DNA from: UBA8389 sp035719105
GTDB taxonomy: Bacteria > Bacteroidota > Bacteroidia > Bacteroidales > UBA1402
Assembly: GCA_035719105.1 (NCBI GenBank)
Contig: DASTGN010000007.1
Coordinates: 1 to 64,000, forward strand
Direction of reading: 5' to 3'
DNA: 64,000 nt
Position 1 is the first letter of the stretch, and each line of letters begins with the position of its first letter. Made by a program: the position numbers and the translations under genes. Below are positions 34,901 through 42,052 of the stretch, in pieces. Below the pieces are notes generated by a model that made no database searches, was not told the DNA's origin, and saw only the letters and a list, made by a program, of their open reading frames with translations.

Positions 34901-35776
34901 TGAAGTAATTTCTTTATTGGGTGTTCCGGTAAAAGTAGAAACGCTTGTCGTCAGAGTAGCCTGAGCCCGTTCACCCACAAAATAATAGGCTTTGTCGGAA
35001 TAATGGTTACGGGTACGCAGGTACATGCCGTTGGAAGTGTTGTAATTCCATGAAATAGGTCCCTGCCCGTAAAACAAAATAAAATCTCCGGCATTGAAAA
35101 TTCCATCATCACCCATTTCTTTATAAATAGCGACTTCGGGCAAGTCATCCATATAGCCGGCAAGGGCAAAGTTCTCTGCCAGCAATTTGCCGCCATACCC
35201 ATAAATCTGAACCTTGGCGGGATCGATGCCCATATTCTTAATGTCGGAATACGAAAGCTTGTACATCCCCGACTCGGAAATGCTGATTTTTACCCACTTA
35301 CCGGTTTTCAACACCGAGTTTGATGCATAATTGGTGGCTTGCAGGTTCCGAAGGCTTACCTGGTTGATGGGGGTTATTTCCAAATCGAATGAAACCAATT
35401 TGAAGTAGCTTCCGTTTTTACAAATAAATGGCAAGATGGAAATGTCAAGTACTGTTTTTTTACGGACAACCCCTTTTGTGATGGATACCACCAAACTGTC
35501 CGGTATGGTATTCAACAGAGGCTTGAGCACCTTAATTTCGGAAGTCTCTAATTTACGGTAAACAGGATATATTAACCGAACGCTATAATCTGCAGCTTCG
35601 ACTTCCGGCGTCTGAGATTCAAAAAAAACCGGCAAGCCCTTTCCATCAGGATGATAGGAACCTTCAAAATCGGGCATTGCATTTGAGGGTTGATACCATT
35701 CCAAACTCCTGCTGTTCCCGGCTTGAATGCCGGATACAACAAAAAGGGATAGGAAAAACAGAACCAAATGTTTCAT
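31976..35776 (-). CDS. porU: T9SS sortase PorU
   Basis: The 1266-residue protein has a signal peptide (MKHLVLFFLSLFVVSGIQAG). An N-terminal prodomain-like region is followed by the gingipain-type C25 peptidase domain (about 540-900). The catalytic His is H777 in 'LNYTGHGSTFQWAEE' and the nucleophile is C810 in 'WVTATCDFTRYD', 33 residues apart as in gingipains. Ig-like domains and a C-terminal T9SS-type domain ('IKLSILDLLGRVVWQSDWN', 'NGVYICRVILVD') follow. PorU removes C-terminal signals from T9SS cargo and attaches the cargo to lipopolysaccharide at the cell surface. With porV downstream, the assignment is firm. Window cargo includes the proteins at 12112 and 28642. Confidence 0.94.
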   Translation of the reverse strand: MKHLVLFFLSLFVVSGIQAGNSRSLEWYQPSNAMPDFEGSYHPDGKGLPVFFESQTPEVEAADYSVRLIYPVYRKLETSEIKVLKPLLNTIPDSLVVSITKGVVRKKTVLDISILPFICKNGSYFKLVSFDLEITPINQVSLRNLQATNYASNSVLKTGKWVKISISESGMYKLSYSDIKNMGIDPAKVQIYGYGGKLLAENFALAGYMDDLPEVAIYKEMGDDGIFNAGDFILFYGQGPISWNYNTSNGMYLRTRNHYSDKAYYFVGERAQATLTTSVSTFTGTPNKEITSFTDLILHEEEKVNLGENVAGDGTGRQLYGEDFISNSSQQFTFNVTNPDSIGNSKIFIEFAVNNPNSTTCNVFVNNAMLTSMNFPSVQVTDTYRYAYESSSIGTFKQKSSTLTVQLNYNKSQLNSRSRAFLNDITLNVRRLLKMSGSVMPFCDPLSVGAGNIGRFTLQNATSKLLVFDVTDPKNMIQMNLNPNAGNLEFVNSTNTLREYVAVEAGGNIPKPTIEGRINNQNLHGQTNVDMVIVAPSEFLPYAKKLADAHTAHDGLNVLVVTPEQVYNEFSSGTPDATAIRRMMKLYYDRGKTESELPDYLLLFGDGVYDNRLVSTMFANSISKPNKILTYQSVESTDGNYSYVTDDYFGFLDDTEGSSLSSAKLDLGIGRFPVTTTAQAATAVDKAIAYMYNSRLGTWKNRLLFLADDGDNYLHVGQADALANKVGAAHPEFMINKIYVDAYTRVTGPSSVTVPDANIKFAELMNAGLLMLNYTGHGSTFQWAEEKLLLNSDIEKMNNKCLPLWVTATCDFTRYDAYDPSGGELVFLKENGGGIALFSTTRIVYSANNYVINRCFLDNIFAKNNGVRYTLGEIMNLAKRSDALNGDANKLSFTLIGDPALKLGYPEFSAQVTEVNGKAVSMMKDTLQALSTVTVSGKIFREDGTCATDFNGLISPTILDANEVIAKLGRSSNDTLTIYDRSKVLFLGKDSVVNGLFSFTFVVPKDNSYSFREGRINLYANDENGINEAQGYYENFVLGGTDLTVETDRVGPQIELYLNNEKFSNGGTVQETPTLIARISDQNGLSTSGNGIGHDLILMVDDEPSRLYNLNSFFSADVGSYQSGVVRFQIPELAAGKHHLTFRAWDVQNNSTIDTLNFVVKPGLEPQVGDIRFVQQGNSGKFIFTHDRPQAISTIKLSILDLLGRVVWQSDWNMQAESNTSDLLVWNLTDTNERRITNGVYICRVILVDPNGSQSFGSKKILITGQ

Positions 35777-35824
35777 GAATCGTACCTAATAGCTTATAGA
35801 ACGGAAACTAAGGTTGATTCGTAT

Positions 35825-36457
35825 CTATTTGATCCGTAAATCGAGTAATTTCTTTCCTTGAAGGGATGCTTCCAGGTGATCTTCTTTATGGAGCGGGCCA
35901 ACGCCGGAAGGGGTACCGGTAAAAATGAGGTCGCCCGTTTTAAGGGTGAAAAAACGGGATGCATATTCAATGACGGTATCCACGGTAAAAATCATGTCCG
36001 CTGTGCAACCGTTTTGAACCGTTTTACCATTGATATCCAGTTTGATGTCTAAGTTCTGAATGTCTCCCAAATCCTTGAGATTCACGAATTCGCCGAGTTG
36101 AGCAGATCCGTCGAAACCTTTGCAGATTTCCCAGGGCATTCCAGCCTTGCGCAAGCGTTGTTGAATGTCGCGGGCGGTTAAATCGAGGCCTACCGTCACC
36201 TCCTCGTAGTAACGATGGGCAAAGCGGGCAGCAATATTCTTGCCCAATTTGCAAATTCGGACCACCAGTTCGGTCTCGTAATGGATTTCGTTCGAGAAAT
36301 CGGGCAAAAAGAAGGGTTTGTTGGCTCTGCCTTTTGACGCGGGCGCCATTGCAAGTGAAGAATCCGGTTTAATAAACAAAACAGGTTCTACAGGAACAGT
36401 ATTATTGAGTTCCAACACGTGTTTGCGGTAATTCATTCCGACCGCCAGTATTTTCAT
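35825..36457 (-). CDS. Fumarylacetoacetate hydrolase family protein
   Basis: The 210-residue protein starts at the ATG at 36457; the frame is open to 36493, but that stretch overlaps rex. It carries the FAH fold signatures 'ILAVGMNYRKHVLELNN', 'NEIHYETELVVRI' with metal-binding Glu residues, 'VTVGLDLTARDIQQRLR', 'KGFDGSAQLGEF' and 'TGTPSGVGPLHKED'. Bacterial members cleave or decarboxylate acylpyruvates or oxaloacetate; the exact substrate cannot be read from sequence. It follows rex by 25 bases on the same strand. Confidence 0.9.
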   Translation of the reverse strand: MKILAVGMNYRKHVLELNNTVPVEPVLFIKPDSSLAMAPASKGRANKPFFLPDFSNEIHYETELVVRICKLGKNIAARFAHRYYEEVTVGLDLTARDIQQRLRKAGMPWEICKGFDGSAQLGEFVNLKDLGDIQNLDIKLDINGKTVQNGCTADMIFTVDTVIEYASRFFTLKTGDLIFTGTPSGVGPLHKEDHLEASLQGKKLLDLRIK

Positions 36458-36482
36458 AACATATAAGCTTTTAATGTAACCC

Positions 36483-37136
36483 TTATCGGGCAAATTGATA
36501 TTCCAAGCGGTTGAACATCACCGCTAAATGAGCATAAATGGAAGTGTTCTGTACCACAATGTGCTGTGGCATCCGAATGCGGAAAGGTGTAAAATTCCAA
36601 ACAGCCTTGATGCCTCCTTCTACCATCAGTTCTGCCACTTGTTGTGCTCTGTCGACTGGAACGGTCAGGATACCAATGGAGGCATTCATCTTCGCTTGGA
36701 TTTTTTGAAAATCATCGAGGTGATACACTGGTAAACCATTTACTTCCTTACCCACAATTTCAGGATTCACATCAAAACCGGCCATGAGTTCTACTCCGAA
36801 TTGTGACAATCCTCGGTCGTGCAACAAGGCTGCACCAAGGCTTCCGACACCAAAAATAAAGGCGCGGTGCTCGCTTTTGAATCCTAAAAAACATTCCAGT
36901 ACATCCACCAACTCTTTCACGTCGTAACCTACTCTTGTTTTGCCGGCCACATTGACTAGCGAAAGATCTTTGGCAATTTGTGAAGCGCTAACGTTGATGG
37001 CTTTGGCAATGTGGGTGGAGGAAATGAATTCTGCACCTTGGTCGGCTTCCAGTTTCAGATATGCTAAATACCAAGGCAAACGACGTAGCGTCGGTTCTGG
37101 AATTGAGCGAAAATCAGAAGGTTTGGTAAAATCCAT
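36483..37136 (-). CDS. rex: Redox-sensing transcriptional repressor Rex
   Basis: The 217-residue protein has an N-terminal winged helix (about 10-85; 'TLRRLPWYLAYL', 'HIAKAINVSASQIAKDLS', 'TRVGYDVKELVDVLE') and a Rossmann domain with 'FIFGVGSLGAALLHD' for NAD(H). The C-terminal helix 'AVMFNRLEYQF' completes the swapped dimer. Rex represses fermentation and anaerobic respiration genes until the NADH/NAD ratio rises. A consensus promoter lies upstream. No Rex operator is seen next to its own promoter. Confidence 0.95.
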   Translation of the reverse strand: MDFTKPSDFRSIPEPTLRRLPWYLAYLKLEADQGAEFISSTHIAKAINVSASQIAKDLSLVNVAGKTRVGYDVKELVDVLECFLGFKSEHRAFIFGVGSLGAALLHDRGLSQFGVELMAGFDVNPEIVGKEVNGLPVYHLDDFQKIQAKMNASIGILTVPVDRAQQVAELMVEGGIKAVWNFTPFRIRMPQHIVVQNTSIYAHLAVMFNRLEYQFAR

Positions 37137-37161
37137 CAGGTTTTTATAACATGAGTTTGTA

Positions 37162-37189
37162 CAAAAATAATAAAAAAAAGCAATTACAA
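37162..37189 (-). promoter_or_regulatory. Promoter of rex
   Basis: On the minus strand, TTG (37189-37187), a 17-base spacer and TATTTTTG (37169-37162) match the Bacteroidota consensus, 26 bases before the rex start codon. It is divergent from the SUI1 promoter. Confidence 0.5.
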
Positions 37190-37199
37190 CATTCTATTA

Positions 37200-37230
37200 T
37201 TGCCGTTGTGCAATTTCCTCCCTACTTTTG
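37200..37230 (+). promoter_or_regulatory. Promoter of the SUI1-family gene
   Basis: TTG (37200-37202), a 20-base spacer and TACTTTTG (37223-37230) match the Bacteroidota consensus. The start codon is 23 bases downstream at 37253. Confidence 0.5.
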
Positions 37231-37252
37231 GTACACCATAATATATATAGCA

Positions 37253-37585
37253 ATGAGCAAACCTGACTGGAAAGATCTTTTGAATGACAAACTGGAACAA
37301 CTTCCTGCAAATCAAAGTGAAAAGGTTCCAGTAGCAACTCCTTCCAAAAAACAGGATTTTATCATTCGGTTCGAAAAACGCAACGGCAAACCTGCTACCA
37401 TTGTGAGCAACTTTCAGGGTTCCGAAGCTGGGCTCAAGGAACTTGCCGCCTCGCTTAAAAAATTCTGTGGTACGGGTGGTTCTGCCAAAGACGACGAAAT
37501 CTTGATCCAAGGCGATGTTCGTTCCAAAGTAGCTGACTACCTCACCAAACAGGGGCATAAGGTTCGGGGAGATTTCAAAAAATAA
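37253..37585 (+). CDS. SUI1/eIF1-family translation factor (YciH-like)
   Basis: From the ATG at 37253 the 110-residue protein has a variable N-terminus and a SUI1 domain (about 35-108). The domain reads 'QDFIIRFEKRNGKPATIVSNFQG', 'LKELAASLKKFCGTGGSAKDDEILIQGD' (in parts) and 'VADYLTKQGHKVRGDF'. Bacterial YciH-type proteins resemble eIF1 and affect start-codon fidelity; their physiological role is unclear. The frame opens 34 codons upstream at 37151, but that part lies across both divergent promoters. Confidence 0.9.
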   Translation: MSKPDWKDLLNDKLEQLPANQSEKVPVATPSKKQDFIIRFEKRNGKPATIVSNFQGSEAGLKELAASLKKFCGTGGSAKDDEILIQGDVRSKVADYLTKQGHKVRGDFKK

Positions 37586-37616
37586 AAAAAGCTGCCCCAT
37601 TCGAGGCAGCATTTTC
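37584..37616. terminator. Bidirectional terminator between SUI1 gene and tsf
   Basis: GCTGCC (37591-37596) and GGCAGC (37605-37610) form a 6-bp stem with an A-run before and a T-rich stretch after. It lies between two convergent stop codons. Confidence 0.65.
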
Positions 37617-37635
37617 ATTGTGAAATAATTTTGAA

Positions 37636-38457
37636 TTATTCTTGGTTTAGAGTTACGCGTTTGAAGGCTGTAGCTTTCAAATCTTTATCCACACTGGTCA
37701 GGTATTGGGAAATGTTCACCTTAGAATCTTTGATGAATGCTTGTTCGAGCAAACATGATTCTTGATAGAACTTGTTGAGACGGCCTTGAGCAATCTTTTC
37801 CAACATGTTTTCTGGTTTACCTTCTTCACGGGCTTTTTCACGACCTACTTCCAATTCGGTTTCGATGACTTTGGCGGGAACAGAACTGCGATCCAATGAT
37901 ACAGGGTTCATAGCTGCAGCTTGCATAGCGATGTCGCGAGCAACCTGATATTCGGTTTCCTTATTGAAGGATACCAACGTAGCCAGCTTGTTACCTGGGT
38001 GAATGTAAGAAATGGCAAAAGCATCGTTGACGAATTCGTAATAGTCCAGTTCCATCTTTTCGCCTGTTACACCGATACGGTCGGTAATCAAGGTTTCAAT
38101 GGTACGACCATCGATGGTCAATGCTTTCAAAGCAGCCAGGTCGGCGGGTTTTTCAGCCAAAGCTTTGTCTAAAATAGATTGAGTCAAAGCGATGAACTGT
38201 TCGTTTTTGGCAACAAAGTCGGTTTCGCACTTCAGTGCGAGAACGGCTGCAAAACCACCGTTGACACCTGCCAATACACAACCTTCGGATGCTTCGCGGT
38301 CGCTACGTTTGGCGGCAACTGCCTGTCCTTTTTTACGAATGATTTCGATGGCTTTTTCGAAATCGTTTTCTGCTTCAATCAAAGCGTTTTTACAATCCAT
38401 CATCCCGGCTCCGGTCATTGTGCGAAGCTTCGAGATTTCTGCCATAGTTACTGCCAT
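37636..38457 (-). CDS. tsf: Translation elongation factor Ts
   Basis: The 273-residue factor exchanges GDP for GTP on EF-Tu. The N-terminal UBA-like region has 'ISKLRTMTGAGMMDCKNALIEA' (in parts) and 'AIEIIRKKGQAVAAKRSDREASEG'. The core has 'LKCETDFVAKNEQF' and the C-terminus 'LLEQAFIKDSKVNISQYL'. The ATG at 38457 (MAVTMAEI) is chosen; the frame is open to 38529 without protein-like sequence. It follows rpsB in the ribosomal operon. Confidence 0.97.
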   Translation of the reverse strand: MAVTMAEISKLRTMTGAGMMDCKNALIEAENDFEKAIEIIRKKGQAVAAKRSDREASEGCVLAGVNGGFAAVLALKCETDFVAKNEQFIALTQSILDKALAEKPADLAALKALTIDGRTIETLITDRIGVTGEKMELDYYEFVNDAFAISYIHPGNKLATLVSFNKETEYQVARDIAMQAAAMNPVSLDRSSVPAKVIETELEVGREKAREEGKPENMLEKIAQGRLNKFYQESCLLEQAFIKDSKVNISQYLTSVDKDLKATAFKRVTLNQE

Positions 38458-38580
38458 AATACAATTTATTTGTTTGTTATAGAATTCATTTAAAAACAAT
38501 GTGCCGATATGCCTTTTGTTTCTAAGCACACCGGCACTGTTGTGATACGTGATGACGGGAAATTTCTGGGGTTTCCCGGG

Positions 38581-39432
38581 TTATTCTTCGTCTTCTTTGA
38601 TGAACTTAGCAGCCACATTAGCCTTAAGGGCTTCAACATCATCTTTTTGGATGAGTTCCTTCTTGGCTTTGCCACCACGACGTTCGCGTTTGACAGGAGC
38701 TTCGGCTTCATCACCTTCAGCAGCCACCATGTCAACTTTTTCAACCTTGCGTTCTTCCAAACCTTCGGAGATAGCAGCTACCATAGCACCCAAGATCACT
38801 TCGATGGACTTCGTGGCATCGTCGTTGGACGGAATGACGAAATCGATGTTTTCAGGGTTGGAGTTGGTGTCGACCATGCCGAATACGGGGATACCGAGAC
38901 GAAGGGCTTCTTGAACGGCGATTTGTTCTTTCATGACATCTATCACGAAAAGAGCAGAAGGAAGGCGGTTCAAATCAGCGATGGAACCAAGATTCTTTTC
39001 AAGTTTGGCACGTTGACGGGCAACTTGCAAACGTTCTCTCTTGGAAAGGTTTTCGAACGTACCGTCGGTAAGCATCTTATCGATGGTGGTCATTTTCTTC
39101 ACAGCCTTGCGGATGGTCGGAAAGTTGGTGAGCATACCACCCGGCCAGCGTTCCGTAACGTACGGCATGCTAACGGAAGTGGCCATATCAGCCAATGTTT
39201 GTTTAGCCTGTTTTTTGGTGGCTACGAACAGAATTTTTTTGCCGGCCTTAGCAATGCTTTTCAAAGCATCGGCTGCTTCGTCAACTTTTGCTACGGTTTT
39301 GTGTAAGTCTATGATGTGGATGCCGTTGCGTTCCATGAAAATGTAAGGTGCCATGGCAGGGTTCCATTTTCTTTTGAGGTGTCCGAAATGTACACCGGCT
39401 TCCAACAATTGATCAAAATTAGTTCTTGACAT
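38581..39432 (-). CDS. rpsB: 30S ribosomal protein S2
   Basis: The 283-residue protein has the S2 signatures 'LLEAGVHFGHLKRKWNP', 'IHIIDLHKT', 'ERWPGGMLTNFPTIRKAVKKM' (in parts) and 'IPVFGMVDTNSNPENIDFVIPSNDDA' (in parts). A charged C-terminal extension of about 50 residues ('RERRGGKAKKELIQKDDVEALK' in parts) goes beyond the common length and is usual in Bacteroidota. It lies between rpsI and tsf. Confidence 0.97.
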   Translation of the reverse strand: MSRTNFDQLLEAGVHFGHLKRKWNPAMAPYIFMERNGIHIIDLHKTVAKVDEAADALKSIAKAGKKILFVATKKQAKQTLADMATSVSMPYVTERWPGGMLTNFPTIRKAVKKMTTIDKMLTDGTFENLSKRERLQVARQRAKLEKNLGSIADLNRLPSALFVIDVMKEQIAVQEALRLGIPVFGMVDTNSNPENIDFVIPSNDDATKSIEVILGAMVAAISEGLEERKVEKVDMVAAEGDEAEAPVKRERRGGKAKKELIQKDDVEALKANVAAKFIKEDEE

Positions 39433-39572
39433 TTTTTTTGTTTTAAATTCGTTTACTTTCTTTTGGATTCATTCAATCGCCGGGTAGCTCATGGGAGGCT
39501 TACGCTGCCTGAAGTCCCGACCATTTAGATACTAAACGCGTCTTATTTTTAAGAGCAGTGGTATCAAAACGA

Positions 39573-39959
39573 TTAACGTTTGCTGAACTGGAATCTTTTT
39601 CTTGCTTTGGGACGACCCGGTTTCTTACGTTCTACCACGCGGGCGTCACGAGTCATGAAACCTTCGGAACGCAAGGCAGACTTGTCTTCCGGGTTGATTT
39701 TAACAAGAGCGCGGGCAATGGCCAAACGCAAGGCTTCTGCCTGACCTTTGAAACCACCTCCGTCGAGGTTTACACGGATGTCGTATTTTTCAGCTACGCC
39801 TAATTTGCTCAGGGGTTGCTTTACGACATATTGCAGAATGCTGGAAGGGAAATAGTTGTCCAATTCACGCTTGTTGATGGTGATGGTTCCGTTTCCTTCT
39901 TTGACAAAAACACGAGCAACCGCTGCTTTTCTTCTACCAATGGCATTTATTACTTCCAT
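39573..39959 (-). CDS. rpsI: 30S ribosomal protein S9
   Basis: The 128-residue protein has 'AIGRRKAAVARVFVKEGNG', 'GGGFKGQAEALRLAIARAL' and the basic tail 'RVVERKKPGRPKARKRFQFSKR' (in parts), which reaches the P-site tRNA. It begins 5 bases after rplM, the standard pair. Confidence 0.98.
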   Translation of the reverse strand: MEVINAIGRRKAAVARVFVKEGNGTITINKRELDNYFPSSILQYVVKQPLSKLGVAEKYDIRVNLDGGGFKGQAEALRLAIARALVKINPEDKSALRSEGFMTRDARVVERKKPGRPKARKRFQFSKR

Positions 39960-39964
39960 AATTC

Positions 39965-40423
39965 TTAGGTAAGGGCATTAATATCAATAACTTTCGGGCT
40001 CTGTGCCTGATGATTGTGCTCGAAACCTGCTGCATACACATACATGTTTCCGATGATTGCTTCACCAAGTCTGTTTTTTGGGAGCATGCCCTTAACTACC
40101 TTGCGGTAAAGTTTGGTCACGTCCTTGGCCATCAATTTGGCCGGGGTGATTTCGCGCTGGCCGCCGGGATAGCCGGTGTGGCTCAGATAAATACGGTCAT
40201 TCCATTTGTTGCCCGTCAATTTACATTTGTCTGCATTGATGATGATCACATTGTCACCACAGTCAACATGCGGGGTAAAGCTGGGTTTGTATTTGCCTCT
40301 CAGCAATTTAGCCACTTTCGTAGCCAGTCTACCCAGCACCTGGTCGGTTGCATCAACTACAACCCACTCTTTTTGCGCTGTCGCTTTGTTCGCAGAAATG
40401 GTCTTGTAACTTAAAGTATCCAC
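39965..40423 (-). CDS. rplM: 50S ribosomal protein L13
   Basis: The 152-residue protein shows the L13 pattern 'VVDATDQVLGRLATKVAKLLRGK', 'VDCGDNVIIINADK', 'SHTGYPGG' and 'GMLPKNRLG'. It is the first gene of the rplM-rpsI-rpsB-tsf group, behind a consensus promoter at 40544-40575. Confidence 0.98.
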   Translation of the reverse strand: MDTLSYKTISANKATAQKEWVVVDATDQVLGRLATKVAKLLRGKYKPSFTPHVDCGDNVIIINADKCKLTGNKWNDRIYLSHTGYPGGQREITPAKLMAKDVTKLYRKVVKGMLPKNRLGEAIIGNMYVYAAGFEHNHQAQSPKVIDINALT

Positions 40424-40543
40424 TGCTTAATTTTTAATGATTAAAATAACTAACAACTCCTCGCAGGCCTCTGTTCAGGACACATTGAACGTTAATCTGC
40501 TAAGAATTAAAATCTTACACAATTCTTGATAATAATCGGCCTG

Positions 40544-40575
40544 CAAAAGTACGTCCTTTTTTCGGAATAACCAAA
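40544..40575 (-). promoter_or_regulatory. Promoter of the rplM-rpsI-rpsB-tsf operon
   Basis: On the minus strand, TTTG (40575-40572), a 20-base spacer and TACTTTTG (40551-40544) match the Bacteroidota consensus. The leader to the rplM start is about 115 bases and may hold a regulatory structure, though none is obvious. Confidence 0.65.
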
Positions 40576-40679
40576 TAAACGCATGCAAATAATTCTCGCA
40601 CAAAGTCTCGATAAATCGGCTATTTTTGTAGCGTCAACGAATGGTTTTTCGTCTATTATTTTGTACCAATGACAGCATT

Positions 40680-40865
40680 ATGAAACGCACGGATTGGAAA
40701 CAATTTTCATTGAAACGTTACGACAGGTTGCTGATGGTTTTATTCAGCCTTCTGCTTGGACTAGCCGCTTCCAGCTGCGAGCCAGACGTTCCTGCTCCTG
40801 AATACGGAGTTCAACCAATGTATGGTGTACGGACAGCCGTGGTCGATCAGCAAAATCCAGCCTGA
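40680..40865 (+). CDS. Small lipoprotein of a radical SAM/lipoprotein system
   Basis: The 61-residue protein has a basic start, a hydrophobic segment 'LLMVLFSLLLGLAASSC' and a lipobox ending at C33, so the mature peptide is only about 29 residues. It contains 'APEYGVQPMYGV', a repeated YGV motif. Small lipoproteins with EYG motifs are encoded beside a particular radical SAM/SPASM enzyme in Bacteroidota (the rSAM/lipoprotein system of TIGRFAMs). The mature part may therefore be the substrate of the enzyme encoded 1 base downstream. From memory, many relatives are longer; this one is short and ends cleanly before the next gene. The modification, if any, is unknown. Confidence 0.7.
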   Translation: MKRTDWKQFSLKRYDRLLMVLFSLLLGLAASSCEPDVPAPEYGVQPMYGVRTAVVDQQNPA

Positions 40866-40866
40866 C

Positions 40867-41931
40867 ATGAACCTCAGGAAGCGCCTGGCGCTCAATCTTT
40901 ACCGTCTGCACAAGAAAAACCTGACCAAACTCCACGAACTCTCTTATTTATTTTGGGAGTGTACGCTTCGTTGCAATCTGAATTGCCTGCACTGCGGAAG
41001 CGATTGCAACATGGAAGCTGAATCACCCGACATGCCAGCAGAAGATTTCCTGAGAGTGCTGGACAGCATTGCTCCACAGGTCAATCCAAATAAAATCATG
41101 GTCGTTATCACTGGTGGGGAACCCTTGATGCGCAAGGATTTGGCTTCGACCGGTATGGAAATTTACAAGCGTGGTTTTCCTTGGGGCATGGTGACAAATG
41201 GAATGGCTCTGACCCCTGCCCGCCTGGAGGAGTTGCTTCGCTCCGGATTGCGTTCCATCACTGTGAGCCTGGATGGTTTTTCAGAAGAATCGCACGATTG
41301 GATGCGAGGCAAAAAAGGGTCCTGGGAAAAGGCAATTGAAGCTATTGAACGAATTGTGGCAACTCCGGATCTGGTCTTCGATGTCGTAACCTGCGTCAAT
41401 AAACGAAATCTCCATGAATTGGAAGATTTGAAAGAACTGCTCATATATAAAGGTGTCAAGCAATGGCGCCTGTTTTCCATTTTCCCCAAAGGCAGGGCGG
41501 CCGAAAACCCAGAGCTGAGCCTTTCGAACAACGAATTCGTCCGTCTCATGGATTTTATCAAAGAAACCCGAGCGGAAGGCATTATTAAGGCTTCATTCGG
41601 TTGCGAAGGATACTTGGGCGACTACGAATTCGACGTTCGGGACAATCCATTTTTTTGCCGGGCAGGCATCAACGTAGGTTCCGTTTTGGTGGATGGCTCC
41701 ATCAGCGCTTGTCCCAGTCTGCGCGCCGATTACATCCAAGGCAACATTTATCAGGATGATTTCATGACCGTTTGGAACCATCGCTACCTAAACATGCGCG
41801 ACCGTTCCTGGCTCAAAACGGGCAAATGTGCTTCTTGCAAATCCTGGAAGTATTGCGAAGGCAACGGACTGCATCTACATGAGGAAAAGACTGGTGTGTT
41901 ACTGTGTTGTCATTTGGATAAAATCAATTAA
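40867..41931 (+). CDS. Radical SAM/SPASM enzyme paired with the small lipoprotein
   Basis: The 354-residue enzyme has the radical SAM cluster motif C36-x3-C40-x2-C43 ('RCNLNCLHCGSDC'), the SAM-binding 'VITGGEPLMRKDL' and a C-terminal SPASM region with many cysteines ('FFCRAGINVG', 'ACPSLRADYIQGNIYQDDF' in parts, 'GKCASCKSWKYCEGNGLH', 'LLCCHLD') for auxiliary [4Fe-4S] clusters. SPASM enzymes commonly modify peptides. The ATG at 40867 follows the lipoprotein stop (TGA-C-ATG). The pair is consistent with the rSAM/lipoprotein system. The substrate and chemistry are untested. Confidence 0.88.
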   Translation: MNLRKRLALNLYRLHKKNLTKLHELSYLFWECTLRCNLNCLHCGSDCNMEAESPDMPAEDFLRVLDSIAPQVNPNKIMVVITGGEPLMRKDLASTGMEIYKRGFPWGMVTNGMALTPARLEELLRSGLRSITVSLDGFSEESHDWMRGKKGSWEKAIEAIERIVATPDLVFDVVTCVNKRNLHELEDLKELLIYKGVKQWRLFSIFPKGRAAENPELSLSNNEFVRLMDFIKETRAEGIIKASFGCEGYLGDYEFDVRDNPFFCRAGINVGSVLVDGSISACPSLRADYIQGNIYQDDFMTVWNHRYLNMRDRSWLKTGKCASCKSWKYCEGNGLHLHEEKTGVLLCCHLDKIN

Positions 41932-41951
41932 AAAACCAAAAATCCAATCAT

Positions 41952-41980
41952 TTTGACATTTCCTTCGCCTATTTAATTTG
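41952..41980 (+). promoter_or_regulatory. Probable promoter of the MFS transporter-galK operon
   Basis: TTTG (41952-41955), an 18-base spacer and TAATTTG (41974-41980, one base short of TAnnTTTG) resemble the Bacteroidota consensus. The match is imperfect. Confidence 0.4.
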
Positions 41981-42052
41981 AATATATCGAAGAAAATGTC
42001 TTTATTTGACGTCGTTTTCAAGAAGCTTCTTAAATCTATAAAACCTTATAAA

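Noticed and set aside
37618..37636. TTGTGAAATAATTTTGAA, resembling half of a Rex operator (TTGTGAA-N6-TTCACAA)
   Set aside because: Second half does not match and it lies downstream of tsf rather than near a promoter.
41978..42052. Upstream start (TTG at 41978) for the MFS transporter
   Set aside because: The TTG falls within the probable -7 promoter element, so it would not be in the transcript.
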